DNA of 64,000 nt, from positions 146,963-210,962 of the forward strand of contig CAJNDS010002849.1 of assembly GCA_905221605.1 (NCBI GenBank), read 5' to 3'. The position numbers and the translations under genes were made by a program. The stretch is from Symbiodinium natans (Eukaryota; Sar; Dinophyceae; Suessiales; Symbiodiniaceae). How positions within the stretch are numbered: position 1 is the stretch's first letter; each line of letters opens with the position of its first letter. Shown here one piece after another: positions 53,583 to 63,394 of this stretch. The notes beneath the pieces were generated by a model. The model ran no database searches and was not told where the DNA came from. It saw only the letters and a list, made by a program, of their open reading frames with translations.

Positions 53583-54215
53583 TTAGCCATGCTTAGCCAA
53601 CCGAGAAATCAGGTGTAGTATGCAGTCCTCCACCCGCAGTGCCTTCTCGAATGCCCGCAAGGGCCCTCTGAAAAGGGAAGCGGCTTGAGCATCTTCAGCT
53701 CCGAGAGCGCCACGAGCACCGATCCAGGAAACCTCCACGACGAGGCCGTGCACCGAGGCTGCCCGAGCACCTGCACGCTGCGAGCGCGAGCGGCCGACGG
53801 CTTCCTCCAACGTGCGCCACAGGCCCTGCTGTGGCAAGTGGTTGCTGTCGCAGGCCTGCAGCGCCTGAAGGAGGCAGCCACTATCAAAGCCAAGTGAACC
53901 AGGCCCACCACGAGCACCAGGTGCAAGTGACCCAAGTGCCTGCAGGCACTGCAGGGCCTGCTTCCATGCGTAGCGACGTGCACATGCTGCCAGGACCACG
54001 TCGACGGCGGCCAGATCGGGCAGAAGAGGCAACTCACGAAGGGGACGAAGGGCATGAAGGTCAAGAAGAAGATGCAGGCCGTGCTGCCAGGAATGTCCCG
54101 ACCATGCCTTGAGCAGAAGCGTCCATGCCGGCAGCGGCAATTCAGGCAGAAAGGGCTGGAGAAGCCGGACTGCCTCCTGCCAGAGCCCTGCCTGGTCGAG
54201 GGAGCTGGCAAGCAT
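53583..54215 (-). CDS. PPR gene, 3'-most exon
   Basis: Contains MLASSLDQAGLWQEAVRLLQ, then WTLLLKAWSGHSWQHGLHLL, AAVDVVLAACARRYAWKQAL and SGCLLQALQACDSNHLPQQG: four PPR-like motifs spaced by about 35 residues. It ends at a stop after LISRLAKHG, the probable C-terminus of the protein. Confidence 0.65.
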   Translation of the reverse strand: MLASSLDQAGLWQEAVRLLQPFLPELPLPAWTLLLKAWSGHSWQHGLHLLLDLHALRPLRELPLLPDLAAVDVVLAACARRYAWKQALQCLQALGSLAPGARGGPGSLGFDSGCLLQALQACDSNHLPQQGLWRTLEEAVGRSRSQRAGARAASVHGLVVEVSWIGARGALGAEDAQAASLFRGPLRAFEKALRVEDCILHLISRLAKHG

Positions 54216-57200
54216 GGTGTAACCTCAAGTTGGGCACCGTTTGGCGCATCCGTATTTTGTCTGGGAGTGGCCACTCCCGGGATGCTCTGCAGCCTACCTC
54301 AAGACGCTGAGCCCTACTGTCCCCCCAAATCTACACCCTAAACCCTCAAAACCTAAACCCGCACTAAAACAAATGTACTCCACAGCTGTCTTGGTTTCGG
54401 CGGCTGTCCGAACGCGTCCGTCTGTGTTTTCTCGATCTGGTTTTGTCTTGGTTTTCTGACTTTGTTATCCTTGCTTTAGTTCCGACCTTACCTTTCTCCC
54501 TCAGCAGGTATCTGGAGCACGAATTCCCAACAAAGGTCGGCATCCCTGAGCATTTCGTCGATAGGCTGAAGTGCCTCAATCTTGGCAAGGCGCTGGCAGC
54601 ATCAAAGTTCGCCGTGTTGGCATCCTCGAAGATCTGTAGGCACTGCTCCCACTTGGCGGCTCGCTCGCAGGCCTGAGCTTTCTCTCACAGCGATATGAGA
54701 GCTCCACCCATACACAGTCACGTCATGGACCCAATCTTGCCACAAGTGCCTTCTCTTCACAACAGTTTCCACTGCTTGCAATCGCGAGACAAAGAGCGTT
54801 GCGTTGAAGCTAGTGACGTCCGGCTCCTTCCGCATCTTTGATGCATGAAAAACAGCACGGAGCATGGAGCATGATGTAACACACAACAGCGACATGAGCA
54901 CATGTCTGACGTCCTGGTCACGATCACGCATGCTCTGAAGTAGCTGAGTGGAAAATCTCCACTTGCCTGCGGAACCAAGTGCGGAGATGGTGGCGTTGTA
55001 GACGGACACGTTGTTGAGCGAGGCACACTCAGACTCAGCGAGCAGTGCGAGCGCTCGGCCCCAGAAGGCTCGACCACGCTCTAGGGCGCTGATGGCAATG
55101 CCAAACGTCGCCACGTCGGGCGTCGGCATGCAGCGCACGAGGTGCATGCAGAGTTGCCACTTTGCAGCGCGGGCGCAGGCCGTCAGTGCTGCATTCAGGA
55201 CCTGCACTGGTCCCTGCAAGCCTCGGAGGGCACAACACAAACATCACTTTGGCCATCTCTAACCCTTGTTCGTCAGATGGTGGCAGGCGGGGCACCATCC
55301 GAACCATGCTGCAGTGCGAGGGCCAAGGCCTCCTGCCAAAGCGCTGCCGCTGCAAAGCAGCCAGCGGCTGCAGCTCGGCCGTAGCTGTCCAAGTTGCCCA
55401 AGCCTCCCAAGTCGACTCAATGAATATTGAAGCATCGAGAACAGATGGCTTGTAATCGATCCGAACTCCGACTCAGCTCTCTCTGCTTAAACACCTTCGT
55501 CGAGGAGAGTCACGCCCTTGCGCCACTGCGCTGCTGCAGCAAACGAAGCGAGGAGGACGTTGGAGGCCACCTTTCCGACTCGTCGCGGGCAATGGAGTAC
55601 GGCTCCCCTCTAGCCTACTGGGCCTACTGTGTCATGAGACCGGAGCATCAGCTCGGCCGCCTCGGCCATGTTTGAAGAAGCAAGCCAACTGACTGAGTCT
55701 TTCGGTACGTTTGAGTTCTCCTTCGTCTGGCAGACAAGCCTTGTCTGGCATGGCCCGCAGGCCTGGCAACGCCAACCACAGGTCCTTAAATGAGCGGCCA
55801 AACACTGCATGCAGCTCACCAACTTGTATTCGCTGATTCCGCGAATCAGAGGGGGCAGTAGGGGGAAGGACGCAACAGCCACCAGGCGGCTAGTGCTCGC
55901 TGCCACTGCGATGCACGGGCGAGGGCATCCAGCGCGGCGCCTCCGCCGACCTTCAACAAATACTTCAGGATTTTGCGAACGTTCTCTTCGAGGAAGTTTC
56001 TAATGTTCAAGATGTCCTGGTCTAGTTTCTGCATAGATTCCCTGAAGTACAGCACAGTTACTCCAGCTACACTGACCTACTGCAAGGCAATAACGACATT
56101 GAAGAAAGCTTCTCGACATCTTTCATCCCGAACTAGGAGAAAGAATCATGGAATAGATTTTCCAGCCTGGTCGATGCCGAAATCTATGAAATCCAGGGCC
56201 GTGTTCCAGGCAGCAGCCCTGGAATCTGCAAGATCGCGGCTTTTGAGGGTGCTGCAAGCCGGAATCGGACGGGTCAAGGCTTCATGGTTGGGTGTGGACT
56301 TGGCCATGTGATCCATATGAGCTTATGTTGACAATTTGGCACACCCTGACAGTGAGCTTGCCGCGAAGCCACCGAGCGCACGCCGCTATGGACCTTGGAT
56401 TGAAAGCGAGAATCACGCAGAACCCGTGCAAATGAAGCTTCTTCACTTCTCTCAGGCCGGAAACATGATGCCCCTCAAGCACTACAAAATGTGCATCCAA
56501 ACGCCAAAGTCTCGAAAAAGTCAGGAATTGCATCATGTAAGGAAGAGTCTCTGCAACTTGTGAATGCCACAGGCAGTCGCAGATCATGCCCAGATAAAAC
56601 AAGGGGCGTATTTCGGCTGAAGCTGTTGGGTGGAATCCCCTCGGAGTGCATCTCCTGACAGAGAAGCAAAGCAGAGCAAAGAGAGCCATGGGAACTCTCG
56701 CACCATGCACCGAGAAGTACAACAACTTCTGAAAAAAAAAAAAAGGAGTCCCGCTTTTCGACTGCAGAGCTTGCGATGCTCTGTACATATATATATATAT
56801 ATATGCTTATATATATATATGTATATACATATGTATATGTATATACATATGTATATGTAGTGTGTCTGTGACAAAGATCCCAAACCCTGCTGGCTGACAC
56901 TGAAGCACCCCCACCAAAAGTACAAAGTAAAACATACCATGAACACCATCACCGAATCACCTGACATGCCACCACATGCCGTTCACGGCTCCGAGAGAAG
57001 ACATAGGGCGGCTTGCCACCGAGCGCCCTGCGGACAAACGTGCACTGCGCACGTGTGTTCAAACGCCTTGTGTGCTCATTGCACAAACTTGTGAGTGATG
57101 ATCCCTTGACTCTCGAGATGTGCCCATGTCCTCCCGACAGGCCCCCAGCGCTGCATTGAAGCACACGGTATCGAGCCTGAAAGGAGGAAGCTCAAGGGGT

Positions 57201-57542
57201 GACAACGTCGGGACAACATGGAACAGTGTTCGATCACAACACGCACAGGCTGCGCGGTAAGCTTCGCTAAGCACCGCTGTCCACATTCACGTGATTTCAT
57301 GCACAAGCAAACCTGCACGCTGTAACCCCGTAGCAAAGCCCAAAAAGAGAATCAAGTGAATGTATGCGAACATCGTCCTTCCACACCAAAACCCCTGTGG
57401 CGCTTGGAAGCCTCAACCGCGCTGCTCGCAGTGCTTGGAAATGCGTCAAAGCCAAAGCCCAGCGGCGGCCACGCTGGTGCGCAACCTGAGCTAAACAGCC
57501 AGGGATGAAGCGACTGCTCATGCTGCTGCACTGTGATGGCAC
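53583..57542 (-). CDS. pentatricopeptide-repeat (PPR) protein gene, multi-exon
   Basis: Successive minus-strand segments share the two-helix PPR pattern (A-x-x-A-A-x-x-x-W-x-x-A-L-x-L-L-x-x-M). The best stretches are at 53583-54215, 54530-54676, 54680-55240, 55303-55385 and 57059-57542; weaker ones lie between. They sit in different frames, so introns (some with non-canonical borders, common in dinoflagellates) must separate them. PPR proteins bind organelle RNA and act in editing, cleavage or stability in plastids or mitochondria. The exact targets cannot be predicted here. The N-terminus and a transit peptide are not identified, and the region between 55.4 and 57.0 kb (with an AT microsatellite at 56784-56860) is mostly intron. 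Some exons may be decayed. Confidence 0.7.
54530..54676 (-). CDS. PPR gene, short exon
   Basis: After a CTCAG acceptor the frame reads ACERAAKWEQCLQIFEDANT then ANFDAASALPRLRHF. The first segment is a canonical PPR helix pair. It is in a different frame from the larger exon upstream. Confidence 0.6.
54680..55240 (-). CDS. PPR gene, central exon
   Basis: Contains LNAALTACARAAKWQLCMHL, DVATFGIAISALERGRAFWG, VSVYNATISALGSAGKWRFS and DVTSFNATLFVSRLQAVETV, at about 35-residue spacing. The D-V-x-x-[FY]-N/G-x-x-[IL] starts and the W at the end of helix A are typical PPR. Confidence 0.7.
55303..55385 (-). CDS. PPR gene, exon fragment
   Basis: Reads AAAAGCFAAAALWQEALALA then LQHGSDGAPPATI and a stop. 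The ALWQEALALA run is a PPR helix B. A donor must lie before the stop. Confidence 0.5.
55846..56055 (-). CDS. PPR gene, candidate exon
   Basis: Contains GGGAALDALARASQWQRALA, one PPR motif, after a charged helix (NIRNFLEENVRKILKYLLKV). The latter may belong to an intron or to a linker. Confidence 0.45.
   Translation of the reverse strand: MLYFRESMQKLDQDILNIRNFLEENVRKILKYLLKVGGGAALDALARASQWQRALAAWWLLRPSPYCPL
56600..56745 (-). CDS. PPR gene, candidate exon
   Basis: One minus frame reads SLCSALLLCQEMHSEGIPPN then SFSRN, which matches the end of one PPR motif and the start of the next (L-x-x-M-x-x-x-G-I-x-P-N). Borders unknown; the AT microsatellite lies just upstream. Confidence 0.4.
56784..56860 (+). 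repeat. AT/ATGTATAC microsatellite
   Basis: TATATA runs passing into TATGTATATACA units. Probably intronic in the PPR gene. Confidence 0.9.
56952..57031 (-). CDS. PPR gene, candidate small exon
   Basis: Bordered by a GTCCGCAG acceptor and a CAG|GTGATT donor, reading RALGGKPPYVFSRSRERHVV then ACQ. Both borders look right, but the segment has no PPR motif of its own. Confidence 0.35.
57059..57286 (-). CDS. PPR gene, candidate exon
   Basis: One frame has AVLSEAYRAACACCDRTLFH and LDTVCFNAALGACRE. The second phrase is the start of a PPR motif. Later residues (DMGTSRESRDHHS) are likely past the exon border. Confidence 0.45.
   Translation of the reverse strand: MWTAVLSEAYRAACACCDRTLFHVVPTLSPLELPPFRLDTVCFNAALGACREDMGTSRESRDHHSQVCAMSTQGV
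57380..57542 (-). CDS. PPR gene, 5'-most recognisable exon
   Basis: Reads LAQVAHQRGRRWALALTHFQ then ALRAARLRLPSATGVLVW, one PPR motif and the start of another. No start codon is assigned. Confidence 0.45.
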
Positions 57543-57805
57543 ATGTAAGTCGGACGAACGATTTTCAGTGCAACCTGGCTGCGATCAACCGGGTGCTGCT
57601 CAGAAGACTGGCCTGCTGTGGAGTACACGTCTGCAGGTTGGCTGGCCATTTTTAATGACTCAGATGTGCTGACGTGGAACACTGAAACCAGCTCTAAATT
57701 GCAACAGCGACAGCTTTCCTGTGAAGCCTCGACCCGGGTACCAGGAATGTCGCACGCCAATGCCGAAGTACAACGGCACACTGAGATTCGTCCTGGGTGG
57801 AGCAT
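57518..57805 (-). CDS. candidate exon, unknown protein
   Basis: Reads ASQESCRCCNLELVSVFHVS, TSESLKMASQPADVYSTAGQ, SSEQHPVDRSQVALKIVRPT. Good protein-like composition. It could be the 5' part of the PPR gene or the 3' part of the region at 57960-58523. Confidence 0.35.
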   Translation of the reverse strand: MLHPGRISVCRCTSALACDIPGTRVEASQESCRCCNLELVSVFHVSTSESLKMASQPADVYSTAGQSSEQHPVDRSQVALKIVRPTYMCHHSAAA

Positions 57806-57959
57806 GGAGACAACTCACGAGACCAGTTTGACTGAAAGACCATGTTGTCGACATGGTTGAAAATGCTGGGCATTACGATGATACGTTGAGCCATGAGCAC
57901 TTTCTGCCCGTAACTGATGCATGGCCGAGAAAATTCTGGTCAGCTGTCATGGCGACTGT

Positions 57960-58523
57960 TCAGCTGACAAAAGGGGCAATGAGGACATGACTGACATATA
58001 TCACATACACAGAATTTTGTTCGGAACCTGTCCATGTCACAACATGAACATGACGGCGCCTAGTCCCATCGCGAGCCATTGCATTGCACTGCATGGCAAA
58101 AAGTGACATCGAGTTGTCACACTCGAACAAACATTCATCAATGTCGTCGATTTCCCTGCCTATCTTGCATAAGTATACTAACACGTCTTCAATGTTTCTC
58201 GTTCCTTGAAAAATTGGCTTCAAAGACAGGCAACACATTCGGAGCAATGCCAATCAATCGGATTTTTGCTGGGTGGGCCACTCGAAAAGCTCCACGTTCA
58301 GACTTGTCCGAAGCACATTATCCTGAATGTGACGCACAGTCTGCAGCATAACGAGTGGTAGGGTGGAAAGGCTTTTGAGATGGCAACAAAAGTATCCACT
58401 TTCAGCATGTTTTGCATGAGCCGTGATGAAAGCGGCTGGAGGAGCCCACACGTGCGTATGCAAAAGGCACGCTATGGTTGGAGCAGAGCTTGGAAGACCA
58501 ACTAGAAGGTAAGCAGAAAGCAA
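57960..58523 (-). CDS. protein-like region with one in-frame TGA
   Basis: From 58523 one frame reads FCCHLKSLSTLPLVMLQTVR, HIQDNVLRTSLNVELFEWPT, QQKSD, then a TGA (58256-58254), then in the same frame LALLRMCCLSLKPIFQGTRN, IEDVLVYLCKIGREIDDIDE, CLFECDNSMSLFAMQCNAMA. Both sides look coding. The TGA may lie in a short intron, be a pseudogene lesion or be read through. No family recognised. Confidence 0.4.
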
Positions 58524-58559
58524 AGGCCGGAGAATTTAAATTAGGATTTTTTGGGGGGG

Positions 58560-59048
58560 GGAATTTTTTTGTTTTTGGGTTTAGGGCTTAGGGTTTAGGA
58601 GGGTTTAGGGTTTAGGGTGTTTAGGGTGTTTAGGGTGTAGGGGGTTTAGGGGGTTTAGGGGTTTTGGGGGTTTAGGGGGTTTAGGGGGTTTAGGGGGTTT
58701 AGGGGGTTTTAGGGTGTAGGGGGTTTCGGGGGTTTCGGGGGGGGTTTTCGGGGGTTTCGGGGGTTGGGGGGTTTAGGGGGTTTTTAGGGGGTTTTTAGGG
58801 GGTTTTTAGGGGGTTTTTAGGCGGTTTTTAGGGGGTTTTTAGGGGGTTTTTATGGGTTTTTAGGGGGTTTAGGGGGTTTTTAGGGGGTTTAGGGGGTTTA
58901 GGGGGTTTAGGGGGTTTAGGGGGTTTAGGGGGTTTAGGGGGTTTAGGGGGTTTAGGGGGTTTAGGGGGTTTAGGGGGTTTGGGGGGTTTAAGGGGTTTAG
59001 GGGGTTTAAGGGGTTTAAGGGGTTTAAGGGGTTTAAGGGGTTTAGAGT
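58560..59048 (+). repeat. telomere-derived minisatellite (TTTAGGGGG)n
   Basis: Starts with TTTAGGG-like units (58575-58660), then shifts to TTTAGGGGG (9 bp) and TTTTTAGGGGG (11 bp) units. G-rich strand on top, as in arrays 1-3. The Pro-Lys-Pro minus-strand frame is an artefact. Confidence 0.95.
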
Positions 59049-59077
59049 TTAGGGCAAGAAAATTGCCTGGCAATAGG

Positions 59078-59235
59078 TGGCTGTACTTGGAGGTTCATGG
59101 TACTTCTTAACCAATTATAACTGTACTTATAACCAAATTCTCAGCCCCTTTTGTTCCCTAGTATGGTTATCAGTACAGTGATAAGTACAGTTATCATTGC
59201 TTAATGAGTACCATGAACCTCCCAGTAGCTGTGCA
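59078..59235. mobile_element. foldback inverted-repeat element (MITE-like)
   Basis: The left arm 59088-59135 (GGAGGTTCATGGTACT... TAACTGTACTTATAACCA) matches the reverse complement of the right arm 59164-59224 over about 48 bases with one 12-base insertion in the right arm, spacer about 28 bases. Weaker pairing continues outward to about 59078 and 59235. No ORF inside. It sits right at the end of the telomere-derived minisatellite. Confidence 0.75.
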
Positions 59236-60630
59236 GACACCAAGAGCAGCAATGACCCTGCATCCATCGCACACATCCCAACACTCCAAACGTCCAGTAG
59301 TAGTACCAGTAGCAAGGACAAAAACAAAAAAAAAATCCCAAAAAAAAATCTAAAAAAAACAAACCTCCAAAAGCAAATCTTAACGTGTGTGTATGGCAAA
59401 AAAAGGAAAAGCACAGAACTGATGGGCAACCGACAAATTTGTGTTTTGATGCTGGCCCCCCCATATGTTTTGTGTCTACACGTGCGTCGTCAATAACATC
59501 ATGGCTTGGTTGAGCGCGGGGGGAAGGCGGGCAACGGGGTGGGGGGGTGCATCGAGCCGAGTCCCGAAAGTGGCTTGGCTCTGGCTGACTGCCGATGGCT
59601 TGTCGCAGACAAGTCATGGCCCCATATCACATGTAGGCCAGTGTCGGCCACTCCAACCATGGCAGCGGAACCCAAACACTATGGGCACTTTGGGAGTTCT
59701 CATCAGTGGCAGATCACCATGTTGGATTCTGCATCTGTATCGCACATCTGAGGATGGCTGTCCGCAATTTTAGGGTGCTACTCGGTTGATGGCTGGCCGC
59801 GGGCATCCTCTCAAGTGTGTAGCTCTTGGGAGCTCGCGGGGCATTCGTCGGGGTAATCTTGTAAGGTTTGCAGTTACCATGACAATCGTCTCCCTGATGA
59901 TACCTGGCATAGGTCAAAGGCCCCCTGCACCCGAAACCCTACATCATGTTTCTGTTTGTGGCTCGCACGGTGTGACGTGCTGGTCCAGGGTTCACGTTTT
60001 GAACCTGAGAAAATGCATGCCAAACTTTAATTTTCGTTGAGATCAATCTGCTTCTCAGTCGCGCGTCCACATTGTCAAACGCTTCACCTTCCAAACCACC
60101 CTCCGTTAAACATGAGGTTCTCCTAATGGAAAATGCGTCCTCCCAGAAAAATTACAAAACAAGTACAAAACACAGCGCACATGTCTTGCTGAAGAATCCA
60201 AATCCAAGGACCAGCGAACGCGGATTTTGCTGGATGGTTTGGCTTTTATAGTGTAATTTCAAGTTGCGATTAATTCTGGGTGCTGGCTGGTGGTTTGGAC
60301 TTGGCGGCAACAAACTGTCCGAAAACCGAAGGCACAAAGATTTGCGAATGTGTCGAAAATGATTGATGAGAAAAGCATCTTACTTGTGATCGTTTCGTTT
60401 TTTGTGAAACATACAAAGGGTTGGGGGGGTCTGGGTGCTCACCACAGAGTACCAAAGACTTGCCACCCCCTAAGACTGACAGGGCATTGCGGTTGTGGAC
60501 CACTCATCGCCGCTGCTTATCAACCATCTGGAGCAGGAGGAACGGCTACAGACACTAGGATCTGCTGGCCACGTGATTCAGTAATCAGCAGATTGAAGCA
60601 GAAGGTTCGCACGATGAACCTTTCGGTTCG
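59236..60630. other. no gene I can support
   Basis: Poly-A-rich plus strand at 59300-59410. Plus frames 59506-59751 (SPESGLALADCRWLVADKSW) and 60290-60703, and minus frame 59917-59714 are open, without family features. Confidence 0.3.
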
Positions 60631-60921
60631 TTACGTCACCGCAGATCTGCGGTGCGGATTGAAGCTTATGGGCCTTGCTCGGCGGGATTTGGCAACAAAT
60701 TGAGATACACAGTAACTGAAGCACTTCTTGCAAGCTGAGTTAGTAGCGAGGCAAGCCCCAAAGTGTTTCACGTCACCTGCTAAAAGGGTGACGTTTGGGG
60801 TAAGGGCAAGAGAACCATTAGAGGCAAGGAAGCCTGCGACGTAGGAGAGCAATAGACTTAACTTGAAACCACGCTCATGCTGTCTGCCGTCCAAGATGTA
60901 AGAGCCGATTGAATTCGACAA
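60631..60921 (-). CDS. candidate exon, unknown protein
   Basis: Reads SNSIGSYILDGRQHERGFKL, SLLLSYVAGFLASNGSLALT, PNVTLLAGDVKHFGACLATN, SACKKCFSYCVSQFVAKSRR. Good protein character with a possible membrane or signal-type stretch in the second segment. Family unknown. Confidence 0.4.
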   Translation of the reverse strand: MSNSIGSYILDGRQHERGFKLSLLLSYVAGFLASNGSLALTPNVTLLAGDVKHFGACLATNSACKKCFSYCVSQFVAKSRRARPISFNPHRRSAVT

Positions 60922-61009
60922 CTTCAGCGTATGTCATATCCCAAACTGGGAGCGGACTGTGAAAGAATTTCGTGAGCAGATTTGGGCTTCTAGCTCATGA
61001 AAAAAATTG

Positions 61010-61165
61010 CGAGGGTTTAGGAGTTTAGGGTTTAGGGCTTAACGTTGGGAATTAGGGGGTTTAGGGTTCAGGGTTCAAGGTTCAGGGTTTAGGGTTGAAG
61101 GCTTAGGATTCGGAAGTGGGGTTGGGGGTTTAAGGTCGAGGGTTTCGGGTTTAGGGTTTGCTGTG
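61010..61165 (+). repeat. degenerate TTTAGGG tract
   Basis: About a dozen TTTAGGG-like units with many changes (TTCAGGG, TTGAAGG, TTTCGGG), G-rich strand on top. Confidence 0.85.
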
Positions 61166-61554
61166 AAAGGGCGCAGAAGCCGTGACTCGCTTCAAAAGCA
61201 TCGGGAGATGCGAAGAGCAACCATGGCCATAGTGGAGGGCCATCTGATTTCTTCATCCCACCCCACGCCGTCTCAGGTGCCAAAACCACCCAAACCTATT
61301 CCTTTTCGGAGCCTAAACTCAGATCAACACCCCACTTCCAAAAACTGCCTGCCAGCCGGCCAGGCGTGCGAACGACCTGGATCGGCTTGCGTCATGGAGG
61401 TCGAAGGGCTTGAACTAAAGTTTTGAATGAAAGTGTTGAACGAAAGGTTTTGAGCGAATTGTTTTGAGCGAAAGTTTCTGTTTGGTCGCACAAACGGACC
61501 TGGTTTTCCAGCCCATGGTGGCCTATAGCTGAAAGTGCCTGGGAAGCAACGGCG

Positions 61555-61800
61555 TCAATCAAACATGAAAACGTTCCTATATAAGGCGCTCAGGACTGTG
61601 CATTCCGACGCATGGGTTTCTCTCACCATCTTTTCTATTAGACGCACACTTGGCCAAAAGCATGCCGCTATTTCTAGAATTAACTCCTCACTCAGCTGAG
61701 AGCCTTTCACTCGTTTCGTGTCCACCTGGTTGGAGCTTGTCAAAAAGCGCAATCTTCCGTGCGACTTGAACCCATCCTCCGTCGTTGAAGCTCACGGTGC
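61555..61800 (-). pseudogene. frameshifted coding remnant, unknown protein
   Basis: From about 61800 one frame reads VSFNDGGWVQVARKIALFDK then LQPGGHETSERLSAE and stops; the adjacent frame continues SQLSEELILEIAACFWPSVR, LIEKMVRETHASECTVLSAL, YRNVFMFD. Both are protein-like, so a frame change near 61690-61735 is likely. It may be a leftover of the retroelement whose integrase lies right of the 52-bp repeat; this is inference. Confidence 0.35.
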
Positions 61801-62046
61801 TTACATCCTCCCATGAGCATATCCCGGCAGCATAGCGCAGGTCATCGCTTGCGGCGTTGGCGGCGCATGCCGTGTGCAGGCAAGCGTTCCCGAGCCTGGT
61901 TACTGCGGCACCGCTTGCCGTGTGCAGGCAAGCGTGCCCGCATGCACTTAGATCCTGCCCAATCGGGCCTGGAATTTTACAGTTCGCAGGTTTTCAATGT
62001 CCAGTCCCAACCAACCCACTGCAGATTTCCACACCTGTCCTACAAG

Positions 62047-62693
62047 CACAGTGCCCAACCCCGCTGCCCATCTCTGCAACTTGTGATACAAGCACAGTCC
62101 CCCCAAAACCCCGCTGCTTCTCTGTGCAAACATTCTCATAGAAACACCGTCCCCCCAAAACCCCGCTGCTTCTCTGTGCGAAAATTCTCAAACAAGCACA
62201 GTCCCCCCAAAACCCCGCTGCTTCTCTGTGCGAAAATTCTCATACAAGCACAGTCCCCCCAAAACCCCGCTGCTTCTCTGTGCGAAAGTTCTCATACAAG
62301 CACAGTCCCCCCAAAACCCCGCTGCTTCTCTGTGCGAAAATTCTCACACAAGCACAGTCCCCCCAAATTCCTGCTGCTTCTCTGTGCGAAAGTTCTCATA
62401 CAAGCACAGTCCCCCCAAAACCCCCGCTGCTTCTCTGTGCGAAAATTCTCATACAAGCACAGTCCCCCCAAAACCCCGCTGCTTCTCTGTGCGAAAATTC
62501 TCATACAAGCACAGTCCCCCCAAAACCCCGCTGCTTCTCTGTGCGAAAATTCTCATACAAGCACAGTCCCCCCAAAACCCCGCTGCTTCTCTGTGCGAAA
62601 ATTCTCACAAGCACAGTCCCCCCCAAAACCCCGCTGCTTCTCTGTGCGATAATTCTCATAGAAGCACAGTCCCCCCACAATCCCGCTGCTTTT
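62047..62693. repeat. 52-bp tandem repeat, about 12 copies
   Basis: Units starting CACAGTCCCCCC begin at 62093, 62145, 62197, 62249, 62301, 62353, 62405, 62458, 62510, 62562, 62612 and 62665, after a diverged first unit at 62047. The consensus ends in GCGAAAATTCTCATACAAG. There are no unique spacers, so it is not a CRISPR array. Neither strand has stop codons in several frames, which creates long repetitive pseudo-ORFs. Confidence 0.97.
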
Positions 62694-62696
62694 CCA

Positions 62697-63243
62697 ACGC
62701 TCTCAACATAAGGCCCGATGAAGTCCACGTTGACATCCATCCACGGTTCAGCGTGTGTTGTTCCAACTGAGAAGACGCACATCGGGGGCAAGACTGGGTC
62801 CAGCACTCGCAATCTGGGAAGCATGCGGTTCCAAACAAAGCACCGGCAAAGCTTATCAAACGTCTTAGCGGCGTCGAGGTGCCCGGACAATGGTGAATCA
62901 TAAAAACAAGAAAACGCCCACGCCTCCACCCCCCCACGGGCACTTCCGCCACAGACAAAGAAAGATGGATTTGACGGCTATGGTCATTTAAGAATGTTTT
63001 GTACGAACGCCTCTTTCTTCTGCAAGGACTGTTTAGCAGAGCGATTAAGAAGAATTGGGCCAAAGTTAAAGCCGATGCTCCAGAAGAGGTTATTCTGCCT
63101 CCCTTTAAAGGTGATCGCAATGCAGAGACTGCTCCAAGATCAGAAGAGTAATGCTGAAACTTGGAAGTTGCTAAACTATTTAAGGTGCAAAGCTGGAGAA
63201 AGGCAATAGAAGCCAAAAGATGAATCCGGCTAAGATTGAGCAA
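62697..63243 (-). pseudogene. broken Ty3/gypsy-type integrase fragment
   Basis: One minus frame (from about 62905) reads SPLSGHLDAAKTFDKLCRCF and later EPWMDVNVDFIGPYVES. 'DSPLSGH' is the zinc-binding (H2C2) start and 'VDFIGP' the first strand of the integrase core with its first catalytic Asp. Between them the neighbouring frame carries the Cys pair region (ACFPDCECWTQSCPRCASSQ), so the gene is frame-broken. The first His of H2C2 is Tyr here (FYDSPLSGH). The rest of the core is cut off by the 52-bp repeat at 62693. The upstream part (63243-62930) is protein-like only in patches. Dead element. Confidence 0.7.
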
Positions 63244-63394
63244 ACCAGCCGCCTGAACCCAAGCTTCTGGACAAACCCTTTACAACGGCTTCATTCTTTG
63301 CACATAAGATGGAGGATCTTCTTGAAGGGAATGGCTTCTGCAAGCGAGAGCACTTGGTTTATCCCAAATGCTCGGTCAAAAGCTTCGAGAATGG

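Noticed and set aside
58828-59073. Pro-Lys-Pro repeat frame
   Set aside because: Reads the TTTAGGGGG minisatellite in antisense.
61740-61830. tRNA-like B-box (GGTTCAAGTC on the minus strand)
   Set aside because: The T-stem does not pair, no A-box or cloverleaf can be drawn, and the stretch is better read as coding.
62047-62693. CRISPR-like regular repeat
   Set aside because: Units are contiguous copies of one 52-bp sequence without unique spacers, in a eukaryotic setting.
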